From Parasponia andersonii (Eukaryota; Streptophyta; Magnoliopsida; Rosales; Cannabaceae): 64,000 bases of DNA. Positions 32,692-44,599 of this stretch are shown in pieces. How positions within the stretch are numbered: position 1 is the first letter of the stretch; every line of letters starts with the position of its first letter. Below the pieces are notes generated by a model that worked only from the letters and a program-made list of their open reading frames with translations, was not told the origin of the DNA and searched no databases. The translations under genes were made by a program, and so were the position numbers. The stretch covers positions 709,748 to 773,747 of the forward strand of contig JXTB01000128.1 of the NCBI GenBank assembly GCA_002914805.1. Reading direction: 5' to 3'.

Positions 32692-34235
32692 TGTAAAAAC
32701 TCGGATTTTGGGAGGGTAATTTGGTCATTTTATCAATTTTCTGGATATAATAATGGGGGGATTAATTTGTAAAAATTTTGTACAGAAGGACTAAATTGCA
32801 ATTTTGAGAGGACAGAATTGATAGAGATTTGAAAATTAGAGACTTATGTGTAATTTTTAAAAATTTGCACTGCCCCATAAAACAGTGCCACGTGCCCTGT
32901 CATTTCTCTTTCTCTCTTCTCTCTCCCAACGCGACGCTCTCTCCCTTATCTCTCTTTATCTCTCGGCCGCACACCACCAAAGGGGAGACACTCTGCCTCT
33001 AGCCACCACCCAATTACAGGGACTGCTGGTGGACCTCGCCAGCACCGTGCCGAGCTCATCGTCGACCACCAAAAGCCGCTGGAGAAGAGAAAGTGGTCGC
33101 GGAAGAATTTTCGTCACCGGCGACGATTTCGGCCTCCGTTCGACCTCAAACTGGGCTCGTTGGATTCGTCTTGTCGCAAGGATTGTCAAAGTATATATAT
33201 ATATATATCTTAACCACATAATGTCTGAATCAAAAGTTGCTATTTTTGGAATGTTTTGAGTTTAAGTTTGACTTTTTAATCCAGCTATTGGATTGTGTTT
33301 TTGTTATCATTTTTGGATTGTACTCGGAAAATGGTGAAGTTTGATATATATATATATATATATATATTGCTTATGTTTTGTGACCGGCACGAAAATCGAG
33401 ATCAGACGGGCAAGATTTGTCTCGTTTTGAATGCCACTAGTCCAGTGTGGATCTGGACCCGAATTAGACAAGTTATATGTCTAACCTATTTATTTTGGGT
33501 GTTAGGAATTCAATGAAGAGGTCCATTTGTGGAATTGAAGCTCTGTTGAGAAGTTGGTTTTTCGCAAGAAGACGATTGAGGGCTTGGAATTGGTTCCCGA
33601 CCCGCTGGGCGATCACTATTAGAGCGAGGTAGGGACTCAATAACCCCTATTTGCTATCGTTTTCGAATAAACCTTATTTTCTTCTACACATGAGAACAAA
33701 CGTGTTTTTTAGACTATTTAAACATCTGTGATGGGAATTGATTGTATGATGTATATATATTTTATTGCTCTGGGAATTTTCTGAGTACAGGTTATTTTGG
33801 GTATATTAAAAATAGGGCCACTATGCTACCTGTTTTCCTATGAAACCTAGTATGCTGATTTTATTGAAAAACCTGAGTATGATTATTTTCACACTTCAGT
33901 TCTGTATTGCACGTGTTATAGGATCATACATGAGCACCGTGTTAGCATCGTGAGTTTACATTGTGGCGCTGCATGCCCTACCGTCGGTGTAGAGTCCGTA
34001 AACCTGTGCGGGATTTTGTTACTTCTAATTACCTCAGCAAACATAGGCAATTTGGTTGCACCTCCAAGTTTGGTATACGATACATGGGTGTCCTCTCTGG
34101 GTATGGGTTTAAGTGTTAGGCAAGCTGTTAGGCATGCTGAGTGCCATCATCCTGGGTTTTTACAGATGACAAGATGAGAGCTCATAGATATGGGTTGATT
34201 TGTGTCATGTGCATATGAATTGAATGGTTTTGATT
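32692..34235 (+). repeat. Chromovirus 3' LTR, truncated
   Basis: It aligns with the 5' LTR from its first base through about 34235 (GAATGGTTTTGATTA in both), then switches to unrelated sequence with a TTAATTAA-rich tract. It lacks about 45 bp present in the 5' LTR near 26660-26705 and carries about 30 bp extra near 33880-33910. The two copies are clearly diverged, which points to an old insertion. Confidence 0.85.
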
Positions 34236-36446
34236 ATTTGTCTACAAATATAATTAATTAATTAATTAATTAATTTTGAATTAATTAATTTATATTTATG
34301 GGGAGATAAATTTCTTAATTTATTTAAATCTTGAATTTAATATATCTAATTATCAGATAATTAAATAAATAAAAATTAAAAAAATAGAAATTGAAAAACT
34401 AACTGAAAGTGAAACATTCTTCCTTAAAAGAGTGAATTATCTGCTAGTTTATATATATATATATATATTAGTTTGATTTGATTAATATATATATTTATTA
34501 AATAGTTTAATATATATAAAGAAAACCTAGCGGAATAGACTACGTATTATTTTTTATAGAACCTCCATAATCTAGGGAGAAAAATAAGAGAATCTTTTTA
34601 TTCTCTCGAGAACAAACTCTTGTAATTTTATGTGTTGAGAATGTTGCAAAGACCTAAACTGTGCGTTTAAGAAATTGTGCACAACGTCAATACGTTTATC
34701 CGATTATGCTTAAGATTTGGATTGGAAAATCGTAATTTAGAAGATGGAAAAATTAGAATATGCTAATAAACTACAAAAAGTATTAGATCTATTCTTTTTA
34801 TATATTTTTATTTTTTATAAATTAAAACTATACACTCGTATAGATAATTGATTTAAATTTTTTTTATTATTCTTAGACTAATCTTCTAATGTTAAAATCG
34901 TTTTAAAACTATCAAATTTAGGTCATATTCTCTTACAAGTATAATCCTAATACACATTTCATATTATGCACAATAGCTACTGCTTGTAGTTGTAGAAGTT
35001 ACCTTTACTATTCTTTTTTTGAAAACAAAACTATATAATATAGCTGATGTCGGCCAATATGAAACTTATGTCCACACATCCTTGATCAATCACTTTTAAA
35101 TCATTTACATCACTTAATAATTCTAATATATGTATCCGAAGCAGTGGAAGTCATAATGATTTTTTTTACATAGATTTTCTTTTTCATATTAATATTCTAA
35201 CTTTTTTTTAGTTTAATCCTAAATTTGAATTTAAATTTGAATGATTGTTTTAAGAGTAAAGTTACAAATATTAACAAATTCACTCTAATGATGTCACATT
35301 ATATCATTATATACATTTAACATGTACTTTTTTTTTACTGTCATTACCTATAATCTAAATTACATCATTTATATTATTTTTTCAAGATAATTCATCATGA
35401 TATTTAGGCCTTATTTAGATATACTTTCTATTTTTTGTATATAAAAACTAAAAATGAGCAAAAATCTTACTTATATTTTTAATTTTTGAAAACAAAAACA
35501 CTTATTAGCTACAGACTAAATCATTAGACTTTTAGAAAAACAAAAACACAAATGGGCAAAAAAAAAAAAAAAAAAAGTTAAACATGACACATATATAATA
35601 CAAATTATACAAATTGTATAAGTACATGTGGCCATGTACGTCTAAGGAACTTCTAGTGTAGGAGGGGCAAATATCCTCCTATACGTAAGAGTTTTTTTTT
35701 GTTTAGATGGCTTATAAAGGATCTAACTTAAAAAGATTTACCATAAGATAATTATTTACCACATAATAACGTATCTGTAAATAGAGTAATGGATTTAATG
35801 TTAGAGTAACCGAAAAAGAAATCAAAAACTCTTTCTCTTCTCGACTCTCTCTTCATGTTCTTCTTCTTCTCCCTTAGATTTCCACCCCTCCCTATCATAC
35901 TCGAAGAGTCAGAAGCGATTTCTTCCTTCTCTTATTCACTGAATTGCTCTCTCTTCTCTCACGCTCAGAAGCTTTTTAAGTCTCTCTCCTCCAAAGTTCG
36001 CTCTCGATCCGACATCCCCATAAGATAGTTTTCTCTCTCAAAACCTGAAAAACAAAGGGTAGAGACGAACAAAGCCAGATAACGGTAAAGGACGTAGGGG
36101 AACAAAAAGAGGAGTGAGAGAAAGCTTGTGGAGAATGATGAATAGGAGAGAGAGCAAAAGGAAATGGTGCTATATATTTTTCTTCAATCTGTAGAGCATG
36201 CATCTTGTGCAAAGATTTTGAGCTTTTTTAAATATTTTTTTTTCTGACAGCTTCCCCTAAAGTTGTTTAATACAATACCGCATAATAAAAATCAGGTATA
36301 AGCCTACATATGCAAACAAACTTTATTATTTCCAGGAAAAAATAAAAAAAAAAACTTTATTATTTACAACAAACCGCCATTTATATTGATCTAATGGATG
36401 AAAAAATACGTCCTATGTGTATGAGAGATTTTTGTCCAAAGAACAT
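34236..36446. other. AT-rich sequence; left part LTR-like, rest non-coding
   Basis: 34236-34900 (with ATTAATTAATTAATTAATT, TA microsatellites and leader-like sequence) resembles the continuation of the LTR-like repeat at 24088. The rest is AT-rich with an A-run at 35558-35577. About 35830-36010 is CT-rich, like a 5'UTR, but no coding exon follows. No gene is supported. Confidence 0.35.
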
Positions 36447-37306
36447 GACTACAAAAAAGTTCTTTTCACCGACGCTATACAGAGAAGCATAGGCGTTGGT
36501 CGGAAGGATAAAAAAAAAAATCAATTTCTCGGTAAATCTATACCGATGCCTTTGACTAAATGAAAAGGCTACCTCGATACCTTAAAGAGCCTCGTAGTAG
36601 GTAAATGAAATAGAAGGGCGGGGTCGAAAATTTTTAGAACCTATACCGATGCCCAAAACACGTGGGTATAGTATTTAATTGGAAAAAAACGTGAAATGTT
36701 TTACAAAAAATAATGACACTGATATATTAATAAAAAATAAAATAAAATCCTAATATATTGAACGCACCAACAAGTATTCAGGGTCGGGATGCCTAAAAGC
36801 CAAAAGTCCGCTTCTAAACCTAACCTCTCTGTCTCTACCAATCTTCGTCATCTCTCCCCAACTCTGTTCACTCTCTGGTTACCTTTTCGTGAATTGGTAA
36901 GTCTCAGTTTCACTCTATTATTTCCCTTGTTTTATTTTCGTTAACTTGTGATCAATTAACATTTCAGACTTTTCTTCTTCAAAAATCTCTTCCTTTGGCT
37001 ACTTCAGCTCTCATTCTCCTCTCTTCAAATCCAGATAATTAAACCCCTCAAAGCTCCAATATTTGGCTTTGCACTACATTGTTTCTTTTTTGTATTATAC
37101 ATGTATGTATATTAATTTCTTGTTGTGGTTATTTTTATTTTGTGTGTTCCTCTGTTTGATAGAAATGTAAATTTTGGAATTGTGACTATAAACTTGATTG
37201 TTTCAATTATCAATGCTTTTCATATGATGGGTTTTCCTTCAATTTGTTTTAATGCGTTTCAATTTGACTGTTTTGTATGCAAATATGAAGTATATATATA
37301 TATATA

Positions 37307-37474
37307 GGTTGCCAATCCAATAGGTATATAATGAAGTGCATGAAAAGACGTGCATCATTAATGCTTTTTCTTTCTCTTATTTTTTACAATAAAAAAAGTG
37401 CATGCTAAATTTTCATTGGCCAAATTGATACCTATGTATAGGTAAAAAAAAAAATACCTACTGGATTGGTGTCC
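37307..37474. mobile_element. TIR MITE copy 1 (short form)
   Basis: It starts GGTTGCCAATCCAATAGG and ends CCTACTGGATTGGTGTCC, which are inverted repeats of each other. It is flanked on both sides by (TA)n. It is 168 bp and internally deleted relative to copies 2 and 3 (the left arm jumps directly to ATAATGAAGTGCATG). Confidence 0.8.
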
Positions 37475-37490
37475 TATATATATATATATA

Positions 37491-37731
37491 GGTTACCAAT
37501 CCAATAGGTATTTTTTTTCTTTACCTATAGGTAGGTATTTTTTTTTTAGCCGTTAGATTACCATCTAATGGTGATCCAATGACTATAATAAAGTACATGA
37601 AAAGACGTGCATCTTTAATACTCTTTCTCTCTCTTATTTTTTACAATAAAAAAATGTGCATGCTAAATTTTCATTGGCCAAATTGATACCTATGCATAGG
37701 TAAAAAAAAAATACCTACTGGATTAGTGCCC
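37491..37731. mobile_element. TIR MITE copy 2
   Basis: It has the same termini (GGTTACCAATCCAATAGG ... CTACTGGATTAGTGCCC), 241 bp, with (TA)n on both sides. Interior: poly-T next to AGGTAGGTATTTTT, then a near-palindrome around CCATCTAATGG, then TGCATCTTTAATAC and a shared right half. Confidence 0.85.
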
Positions 37732-37755
37732 ATATATATATATATATTTATATAC

Positions 37756-38109
37756 GGTTGCTAATCCAATAGGTATTTTTTTTCTTTACTTATGGGTAGG
37801 TATTTTTTTTTTTTAGCTATTGGATCACCATCTAATGGTGATCCAATGGCTATAATGAAGTGCATGAAAAGACATGCATCATTAATATGTATTTTTTTTT
37901 TACTTATGGGTAGGTATTTTTTTTTTAGCCGTTGAATCACCATTTAATGGTAATCCAATGACTATAATGAAGTACATGAAAAGATGTGCATCATTAATGC
38001 TTTTTCTCCCTCTTATTTTTTACAATAAAAAAATGTGCGTACTAAATTTTCATTGACCAAATTGATACCTATGCATAGGTAAAAAAAAATACCTACTGAA
38101 TTGGTGCCC
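37756..38109. mobile_element. TIR MITE copy 3 with internal duplication
   Basis: Termini GGTTGCTAATCCAATAGG ... CTACTGAATTGGTGCCC, 354 bp. The left half (poly-T, TAGC, palindrome, GTGCATGAAAAGA) is present twice (about 37797-37890 and 37911-38000). It contains a perfect 11-bp-arm palindrome at 37821-37845 (TGGATCACCAT, three bases, ATGGTGATCCA). The right half is shared with copies 1 and 2. Confidence 0.85.
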
Positions 38110-38904
38110 ATATATATATATTATCTTGGTGTCGAATATGTATATATATATATATAAATATATATGCAAAAAAATGATTTGTTCCTGGGCTTTAGTTTCC
38201 CCAAATGGAATTCTTGAGAGCTCAATGGTATGATTTTCTTTTAAAATATAAAATAAATTCATTGATTAGTAGTTTACGCTTTGTTTTGAGAAACTGGTTT
38301 GTTTTGTAGAAGAAAGACCAAAAAAGGTATGCAGAATATACATATTTTGAGTATTCTCCTGCTTTATTTTTGAGTATTATAATTTGTTCACTCTCTGGTT
38401 ACCATCTTTCATTGTTTGCCAGTGCCTATTTTAAAATACGCATCGGTAAGAGTATCATAAATTCAATTTTCTCAAATTTTACTGACACAAAAATATTTTT
38501 CCGTTACCTTTTTGCCAACGCTCTTCAGGAGATGTTAGTATGAATTTTTACGGGGGATTCTATAATAAGACTCCTTAATTCGGTTGTAGCCCAACAACCA
38601 CATCTGAGGGCTATTATTAAATCTAAGAAGTTGACTACCCCACAAAAGTGAGATTTAGTATAAGTCTGACCACATGATATTAAAAGAAAGCCGTGAAGCT
38701 TTAAAAAAAAAACATAATTACCGTGAAGCTTAAAAAAAAATGAACTAGAGAGATAAACGCGCAGAGGTTGAATTCCATAGACCCAGATTATATTTCCTAA
38801 CTCACTTCTCACAAACGAACGATACCAGGAAGCCGTCGACCCTCCGTCGCATTGTTGGGCAAGTGTCTCCCTGTCGCCGCCATTCTCGCGCCATTCGTCA
38901 CTAC

Positions 38905-39810
38905 CGGTCTCACGCCGGTAAGCCTATCGTTTTTTTAAAACTCAGCCTTTTTTGTGTTTAACAAATTAGGTTTGTGTATGTTTTTTTTTTTCTTTATTCT
39001 ATTGTCAGTATTCATTTTGTTGTATGATTTGATCCATTTTTATAGTTGAATTGAAGGTCTAAAACGAACATTGATTGATTTTATTCATTGTTATGGGTAT
39101 ACTGAGATTTGAGAAAAATTTTCCCATTCTAATATGAGGTCTTGAGTTCATTTTTATAGCTTGTTTGAAAGTCAGAATCCTACATAGTTATGAATTTGTT
39201 TATTTTTGTGTGTATTTTTAGATCTGAAACAATCACCTATATGATTCTTAGTTGTTGTATATATACATATATTTTTTTTTTCTAGGTCAGAATATAGTCA
39301 TTCAATTCTTTCTTTCTTTGTTTTTTTTTTTAATTCCTTTTCAATTCTTTCTTGTGCTGTCTGATGCTATCGGCCTCGTGCCAGTAATCTCATCCTTTTT
39401 TCAAAGCTCGGCCTTTTTTGGGTTTAACAAATTAGGTTTGTCTATGGATTTTTCTCTTTATTATCTTGTTAATATTCATTTTGTTGTATGATTTGGTCCA
39501 TTTTAATAGTTGAATTGAAGGTCTACAACAAACATAGGTTGATTTTGTTCATTGTTATGGGTATATTAAGATCTGAGAAAAACTTCCCTATTCTAATATG
39601 AGGTTTTTAGTTAATTTTTATGTCTGGTTTGAAGTCTGAAACCCACATAGTTATGATTTTGTTTATTTTTGTATGTATTTTGAGATTTGAAACAATCATC
39701 TAAATGGATTTTGAGTTGTTGTATATATATATATTTCTTTTTTTTCGGATCAAAATGTCTTCATTCAATTCTTTATTTATTTCTATTTTTTAATTTCTTA
39801 GTTAAATTAA
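38905..39810 (+). repeat. 466-bp direct tandem duplication in a putative 5'UTR intron
   Basis: Copy 1 is about 38905-39370 and copy 2 about 39371-39810. Shared landmarks include TTTAACAAATTAGGTTTG (offset 466), TGTTGTATGATTTG, TTATGGGTATA and AACAATCA. The copies are clearly diverged by substitutions. The unit begins with CTCACGCCGGTAAG in copy 1 and CTCGTGCCAGTAAT in copy 2, so a candidate splice donor was duplicated too. It lies upstream of the Ulp1-like exons. Confidence 0.8.
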
Positions 39811-40075
39811 TAAAATAGGTTCATTGTGAACCATCATTTATTTACAAAGTGGGTAGTGTTTTGGTTTGTTTCTGTCAATTATCCATTCAAAATGGTAGAT
39901 GTTATTATTTGTTTCTAATCGTAGTCGTGGAATATTAAGGAGATGGAAGGATGTTGTGTAATTACACTATTGAACTTTGGTAATATGAATAAAACACGAA
40001 GTCGTTTTTTGAAATATTGGTATATGTTCCGTTATGATTAATTGTATGTAATTTTTTGGGTTTTTTTAGTTGCAG

Positions 40076-42782
40076 AATTTGAAAAATTTGACTGTTAAAA
40101 TACGACCTGGAGAAGTGTATGAAAAGATTTGTAAGGCAGAGGAAGAGATTATATCTATTAAGTATTGTGTATCTTCCATTAGGCAGTGTATTCGTGACTT
40201 AAGGGAGGGTGATAGTTTATAGAATGTTGATGAAAGATTATTTGAAGAATTTTTTTTAGCTGCACTTAATTCTGTTTACCCTAATGTTGACAAATTAGAG
40301 CAGGGTGAAAACAATTCGGCTCCATCTGATGATATTCATGAGAAAGCTAATTCGGAGGAGCAGTTTAATAATAAGGAGGATGATGTTACTAAAGTTATAA
40401 ATAAAGTTGTAGAAATCGTAGATAAAGGAGATGATAGGAAACAATGATTAGATATAAGAGAGGTTTGTGATGAAAGAGAACCTTATGTTGAGGAAAGAGA
40501 TGTGTGCAACGATGGTCCAAATTCTGTTGAAGAAGTAGAACATAATATGGAAAAGGACTCTGATGTTTCAATCTTTGTTTATGAAGAAAACGATATTGTT
40601 GATGATGTGAGTAACCATGATATCAGCATGGATGCGTTAGAAGCTGTGGAGTTATTACTTAGAGAGATTCCTATTTCTAGAAAAAGTGTTAATAGGGTGG
40701 AGCCCATGACATGTAAAGAAAGGTTGATGGAAATAAACTTTTTTTCGGTTGATAATGCATTAGATGAAGAGTATAGATTAGAAGATCGCAATAAGGGTGA
40801 TAGTTGGATTGAGGTATTAAACGATACAACAAATATAAAACGTGCAAATATTGTAAGTTAATATTATATTTTCACAGATATAGCAAGAGTTAAAGTTTAA
40901 ATAATTAATTATGCTGTATAATGCAATTAACACGTTATTAAGTGTTTATTGTTAAGCAGCAGGAGAGTGAAACATATTTACTTGGAGCAGTATATAATGA
41001 AGAAGGTGATGATGGTATAACGAGTATAGGATATCCACTTATATGTGAGTATTAATGTAAAGCGGTGTCGATTGATTCACCTAGTGAACATATAGAAAAA
41101 AATCTCAGTGAAATCCTTCTGTCAAGAATGTCTAATGTGAATTTCGCTGACAAATCTATAATTTCATATCTATTCGATGAGAATTTGGAAGAAAGGTATG
41201 TCAATCCTTTTTAAGTAAGAGTAATAAATCCTTTTTTATATATATGTATATTAGGATAGGTAGAATCTAATATGTAGGACAAATGAAGAGATGTAATAAA
41301 ATAATACCTGAAGTATAAGTGATAAATATAAATTGAATGGCAATTTTGTGTTCCATTTTTACTTATTTTTATTTGTTTACTAAGAATATTTTAGTTTCAA
41401 TGAGATTTTAGTTTGGACCGGTAGTATGGCTGTTCGTAGGTCACATATTCGCACGCTTGCATCAAATCAGTTGATTGACAGTCGTGTATATAAATAGTTT
41501 GAATTTTATATAATTTATTTTATGTAAATTATGGAAATATTAATATGGTTAGGTAAAAATGGAATACATAGTAAACACAATTATTTTATTATAGGTTGTA
41601 AACACTGTTGTTAATTTGCTGACAAGGTATGAGCGAAAGCAAAGTCCGGAGAACATTAAATACTAGTGGATTCCTACAACAATAACTGTAAGAAGAATGA
41701 AATGTCAACTAATTTATTTTGGTCAAAGTTATTGTTTTACATTGAGGTATAACATTTGAATATTCCAATATGAGTGTACAAAAATAAACTATTGTCTGAA
41801 TTTTTTGTGGTAGAGGCCGGACCGTTTTCGTATTGATCTGCAAATGGAATGGTCAGAATGGAGAGATTGGGTTGGTCCTTTGTCCTAGTGTAAAAAGGTA
41901 ATTTTTAGTTTATAAAAAATTGGCATTTTTGTTGTTCATTAGTAGTTTTAGAAAGCGTAGAAGCAGTCTCTAATATTGATGGTGATGCAGATATACATCC
42001 CAATTATTTTCAGAAGACACTGGATTGTTGCTATTGTTAACATACAGGGAGAAACTGTATACGTTCTTGATAATCTTCACATACCAAGTGTTCCTACAGG
42101 ACTTGCTATAGTTGATGAGATTGTAAGTGAGATAATATGCTAATAGGTCTATTTATTGATTCTATGTATTCTATGTTAAAAATTTAGAATATATATTTAA
42201 TGACTCTTTATGTGAAAGAAATAATTTGAATTAATGCACTGGTTCTATAAGATGTACTAACAAAAAATTTGTTTTTATTTCATGGAATTGGTGTATTTAG
42301 TTAAGAGCAATGGACTTGGTTTTTCGTTCTCAAATAGTCGCTTGCAAGGGTGCGCAATGGTCGTTTGCTAGTTTTCCTTCGATATCTGGTCATAACATTC
42401 TAAAGGATTATTGTGATCACTATTGCAGAATATATGTTATAAAATGCATGCAAGCTGCTTATAATCGTGATCGAATTTGCAGCCATGTAAGTACTGAGAT
42501 TTATTATGTGTGTGTGTTTATATTATATTGTTATGCTTAAAATAGTAAAGGCGTAAAGCTAATGTTCAAATTTCCTTTATATTTGCTTTTTTTTTTAAAA
42601 AAAAATTAGGATTAAAATAAAAACCCTTTTATATGAACCTTTTACTGGGAACAGGTGATGAGGAACGGCTTTGTGTGGCAATGCAACTTCTAATGTCGGG
42701 TCTGAACAAGCTCTGCAAGTGTGTGATGTCTCAATGCATAAGGAGTCAAGTGATCAGCTCTTCCTCAATGGAATGGAACTGA
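40076..42782 (+). pseudogene. Ulp1/C48-like cysteine peptidase gene, eight exons, with in-frame stops
   Basis: Exons with GT-AG borders: 40076-40852 (acidic, 259 codons), about 40963-41195, 41395-41485, 41595-41687, 41814-41897, 41991-42122, 42301-42486 and about 42654-42782. Phases agree from the first to the seventh exon; the last is off by one base. The peptidase fold is in exons 3-8: VVNTVVNLLTRYERK, then IYIPIIFRRHWIVAIVN (catalytic His, codon 42018), TVYVLDNLH (Asp, codon 42069), and YCRIYVIKCMQ (Cys, codon 42424), where relatives have DCG(I/V), so the residues flanking Cys are altered. Stops at 40220, 40445, 41053, 41664 and 41886 are each one C-to-T change from Gln or Arg. Ulp1-like genes of this kind are commonly carried by plant Mutator-like and CACTA elements. 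The start codon is not visible; GC-rich 38800-38920 may be the 5'UTR exon. Confidence 0.8.
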
Positions 42783-44599
42783 GACTTGTATCACTTGTTT
42801 CGCTTTCGTATAAATTAAGTATTGGGTGTCTTATATGCTGCAGGATTGTTGAATCTAGATATATATTTTAGGTTTGGTATTTTGGCATTTACAGCAGTAA
42901 AGATTCCATTGCAGCATATAATTGGAATCATTGTATTTATAATTTTGTCCATATATTATTCTGTTGTTCTGATAAATGTACCCTGAAAACTTGGTACTTT
43001 GATTTATCAGAATTTAATGTTTGCAGTTTATTTTGGCGATCCTTACTCGTTGTTCCTGTATCATTATTCATTTTCTTTGAAGATGAAATAGACATTAGTC
43101 ATACCTATAAACATAAATATGCAGAAGGACAATTAGACCTGCATTTAATTTACAACTGCGTATTTGATATGGGGATAGTGTTGAAGGTAAAAATTGTGAG
43201 GTATATAGTTTAATAATTAAATTAGATTAGTGTTGTTTTAAAGTGTACATTTAATTTAGTCTAGTGTTAAATGGTCTAATTTGGTTCCGAAGAAAAATCT
43301 TTTTTTAAATGATGGGAAAAAAGTGATTTTATGTGCGTGTTCTACAGTTTATTGGCATATATATTAACACAAATGCATCTACTACCAGGACTGCTATGAA
43401 GTTAGGTTTTGAAGTCCATTGCGAAACTTATAAAATGCCAGATAAGGGAAATTAATATAACAAATATATATATTTATATATCAAATGATCAGGAAATACT
43501 ATTGAAAAAACCATCACATGTTAAAAGAAAAGTACTAATCTTGAACTCTTTCGTCGAATGATACTTGACAACCCTCTTTTTTTGTATTGTTCATGACTCT
43601 CGATCTCCCATTTTCATTTTTGATTTTTGCAGAAGCTGTCAAAAGGGAATATGATGTTTAACGGTAAGGTATATTTTAGTGGGGGTAGGAAGGAGTTACA
43701 AGCTTGGAAAATGATTCAACCCGACCTAGACTTATCATAGACAGGGTGATATAAAACGGCCCATTTGAGTTAATGGATTCTGTAACCTGTAATGTCACAG
43801 CCGAACAATATGCTAGCCCAGTTATTTATTAAGAGGAATAATATATCCGTTTATGATTCGTCACAATTTGTAATACTGAAGAGATAAAATTTATAAAAAT
43901 TACCATTTCAATGTTACTATTTTTGTATAAATGTGTATTGTAAACTACATAGTTGACATATGTTTATATTGACTGAATAACCTGTTGATACATTTTCTAA
44001 AATTTAAATTATTAACATGGCTGAAGTTCAAATTTCTCCGTTAAAATAGGAAATTTAGTAACACATATATGGTAGAAATGCTCGAATGTAAGTCTTTAAC
44101 ACAACTCGTTTTCAGTTTATTCTTAGGGCTATAAATATTTCACGTATCCTTCAGTCTTTTTGGTTGCGTGCCTAATCCATTTTGGAGGAAGAATAAAGTT
44201 GAGAACTAAAAGAATGAACCTTTAATGAGAGTTGAAAATTCAGCAACAAAAATTGTACATAACCAAAGTACGAAATACAATTAAATTTAAAGAAACAGGG
44301 CCAAAATCCAAAAAAAAAAAAAAAGAAACTGCCTTGCAAGTATAAACATGGTGGGTTTATATTATGTTCTCCAAGACTGTATCACATATAACCAAGATTT
44401 TTGAAAGAGAAACTCCAAACTTATAATTCCACGATGAAGCCTAGTAGTAGCCATGGCTTGGTGATATTATTGTTTGTAAGGAAATGACCAGAGTAATTAA
44501 ATTGTCATAATAAACATGAACTAAAACCAGATCTCTCAACTAGAACACCCATTAATAGTCGATATGATATATATTGCATGCACCAAGAAGTTTTTCAAG
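42783..44599. other. Intergenic between the convergent Ulp1-like and plant-mobile-domain genes
   Basis: AT-rich non-coding sequence with a short A-run near 44309. It should include both 3'UTRs. No further coding or clear repeat is seen. Confidence 0.4.

Larger units (their letters stand above)
25718..34235 (+). mobile_element. Ty3/gypsy chromovirus (Tekay/Del-like), defective, 3' LTR truncated
   Basis: A long 5' LTR (25718-27914), PBS at 27924, gag-pol with integrase and a C-terminal chromodomain-like motif, a polypurine tract (GAAGGGGAGAA) and a 3' LTR starting at 32692. The order protease, RT, RNase H, integrase, chromodomain places it in the chromoviruses. The pre-LTR sequence TTCGGGACGAAATTC followed by an AAGGGGAGAATG block is typical of the Tekay/Del type. 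The 3' LTR stops matching the 5' LTR at about 34235, so roughly its last 0.6 kb is missing and no target duplication can be read. Many internal stops. Confidence 0.9.
36447..38535. mobile_element. CACTA-like transposon fragment
   Basis: The left end reads GACTACAAAAAAGTTC, one base from the CACTACAA...-type terminus, followed by CACCGACGC...GCGTTGGTCGG, the paired subterminal motif typical of CACTA elements. Related CCGATGCC motifs recur at about 36542 and 36645, and in inverse form (GCATCGGT, GCCAACGC) at about 38434 and 38512. No transposase and no clean opposite CACTA terminus is seen, so borders are approximate. Three MITEs (37307-38109) are inserted inside. An 18-bp sequence GTTCACTCTCTGGTTACC occurs at 36866-36883 and 38386-38403. 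Confidence 0.4.

Noticed and set aside
37307..38109. CRISPR-like array of repeats
   Set aside because: The repeat units are TIR transposons of unequal length in (TA)n DNA, not short regular repeats with unique spacers, and the DNA is plant nuclear.
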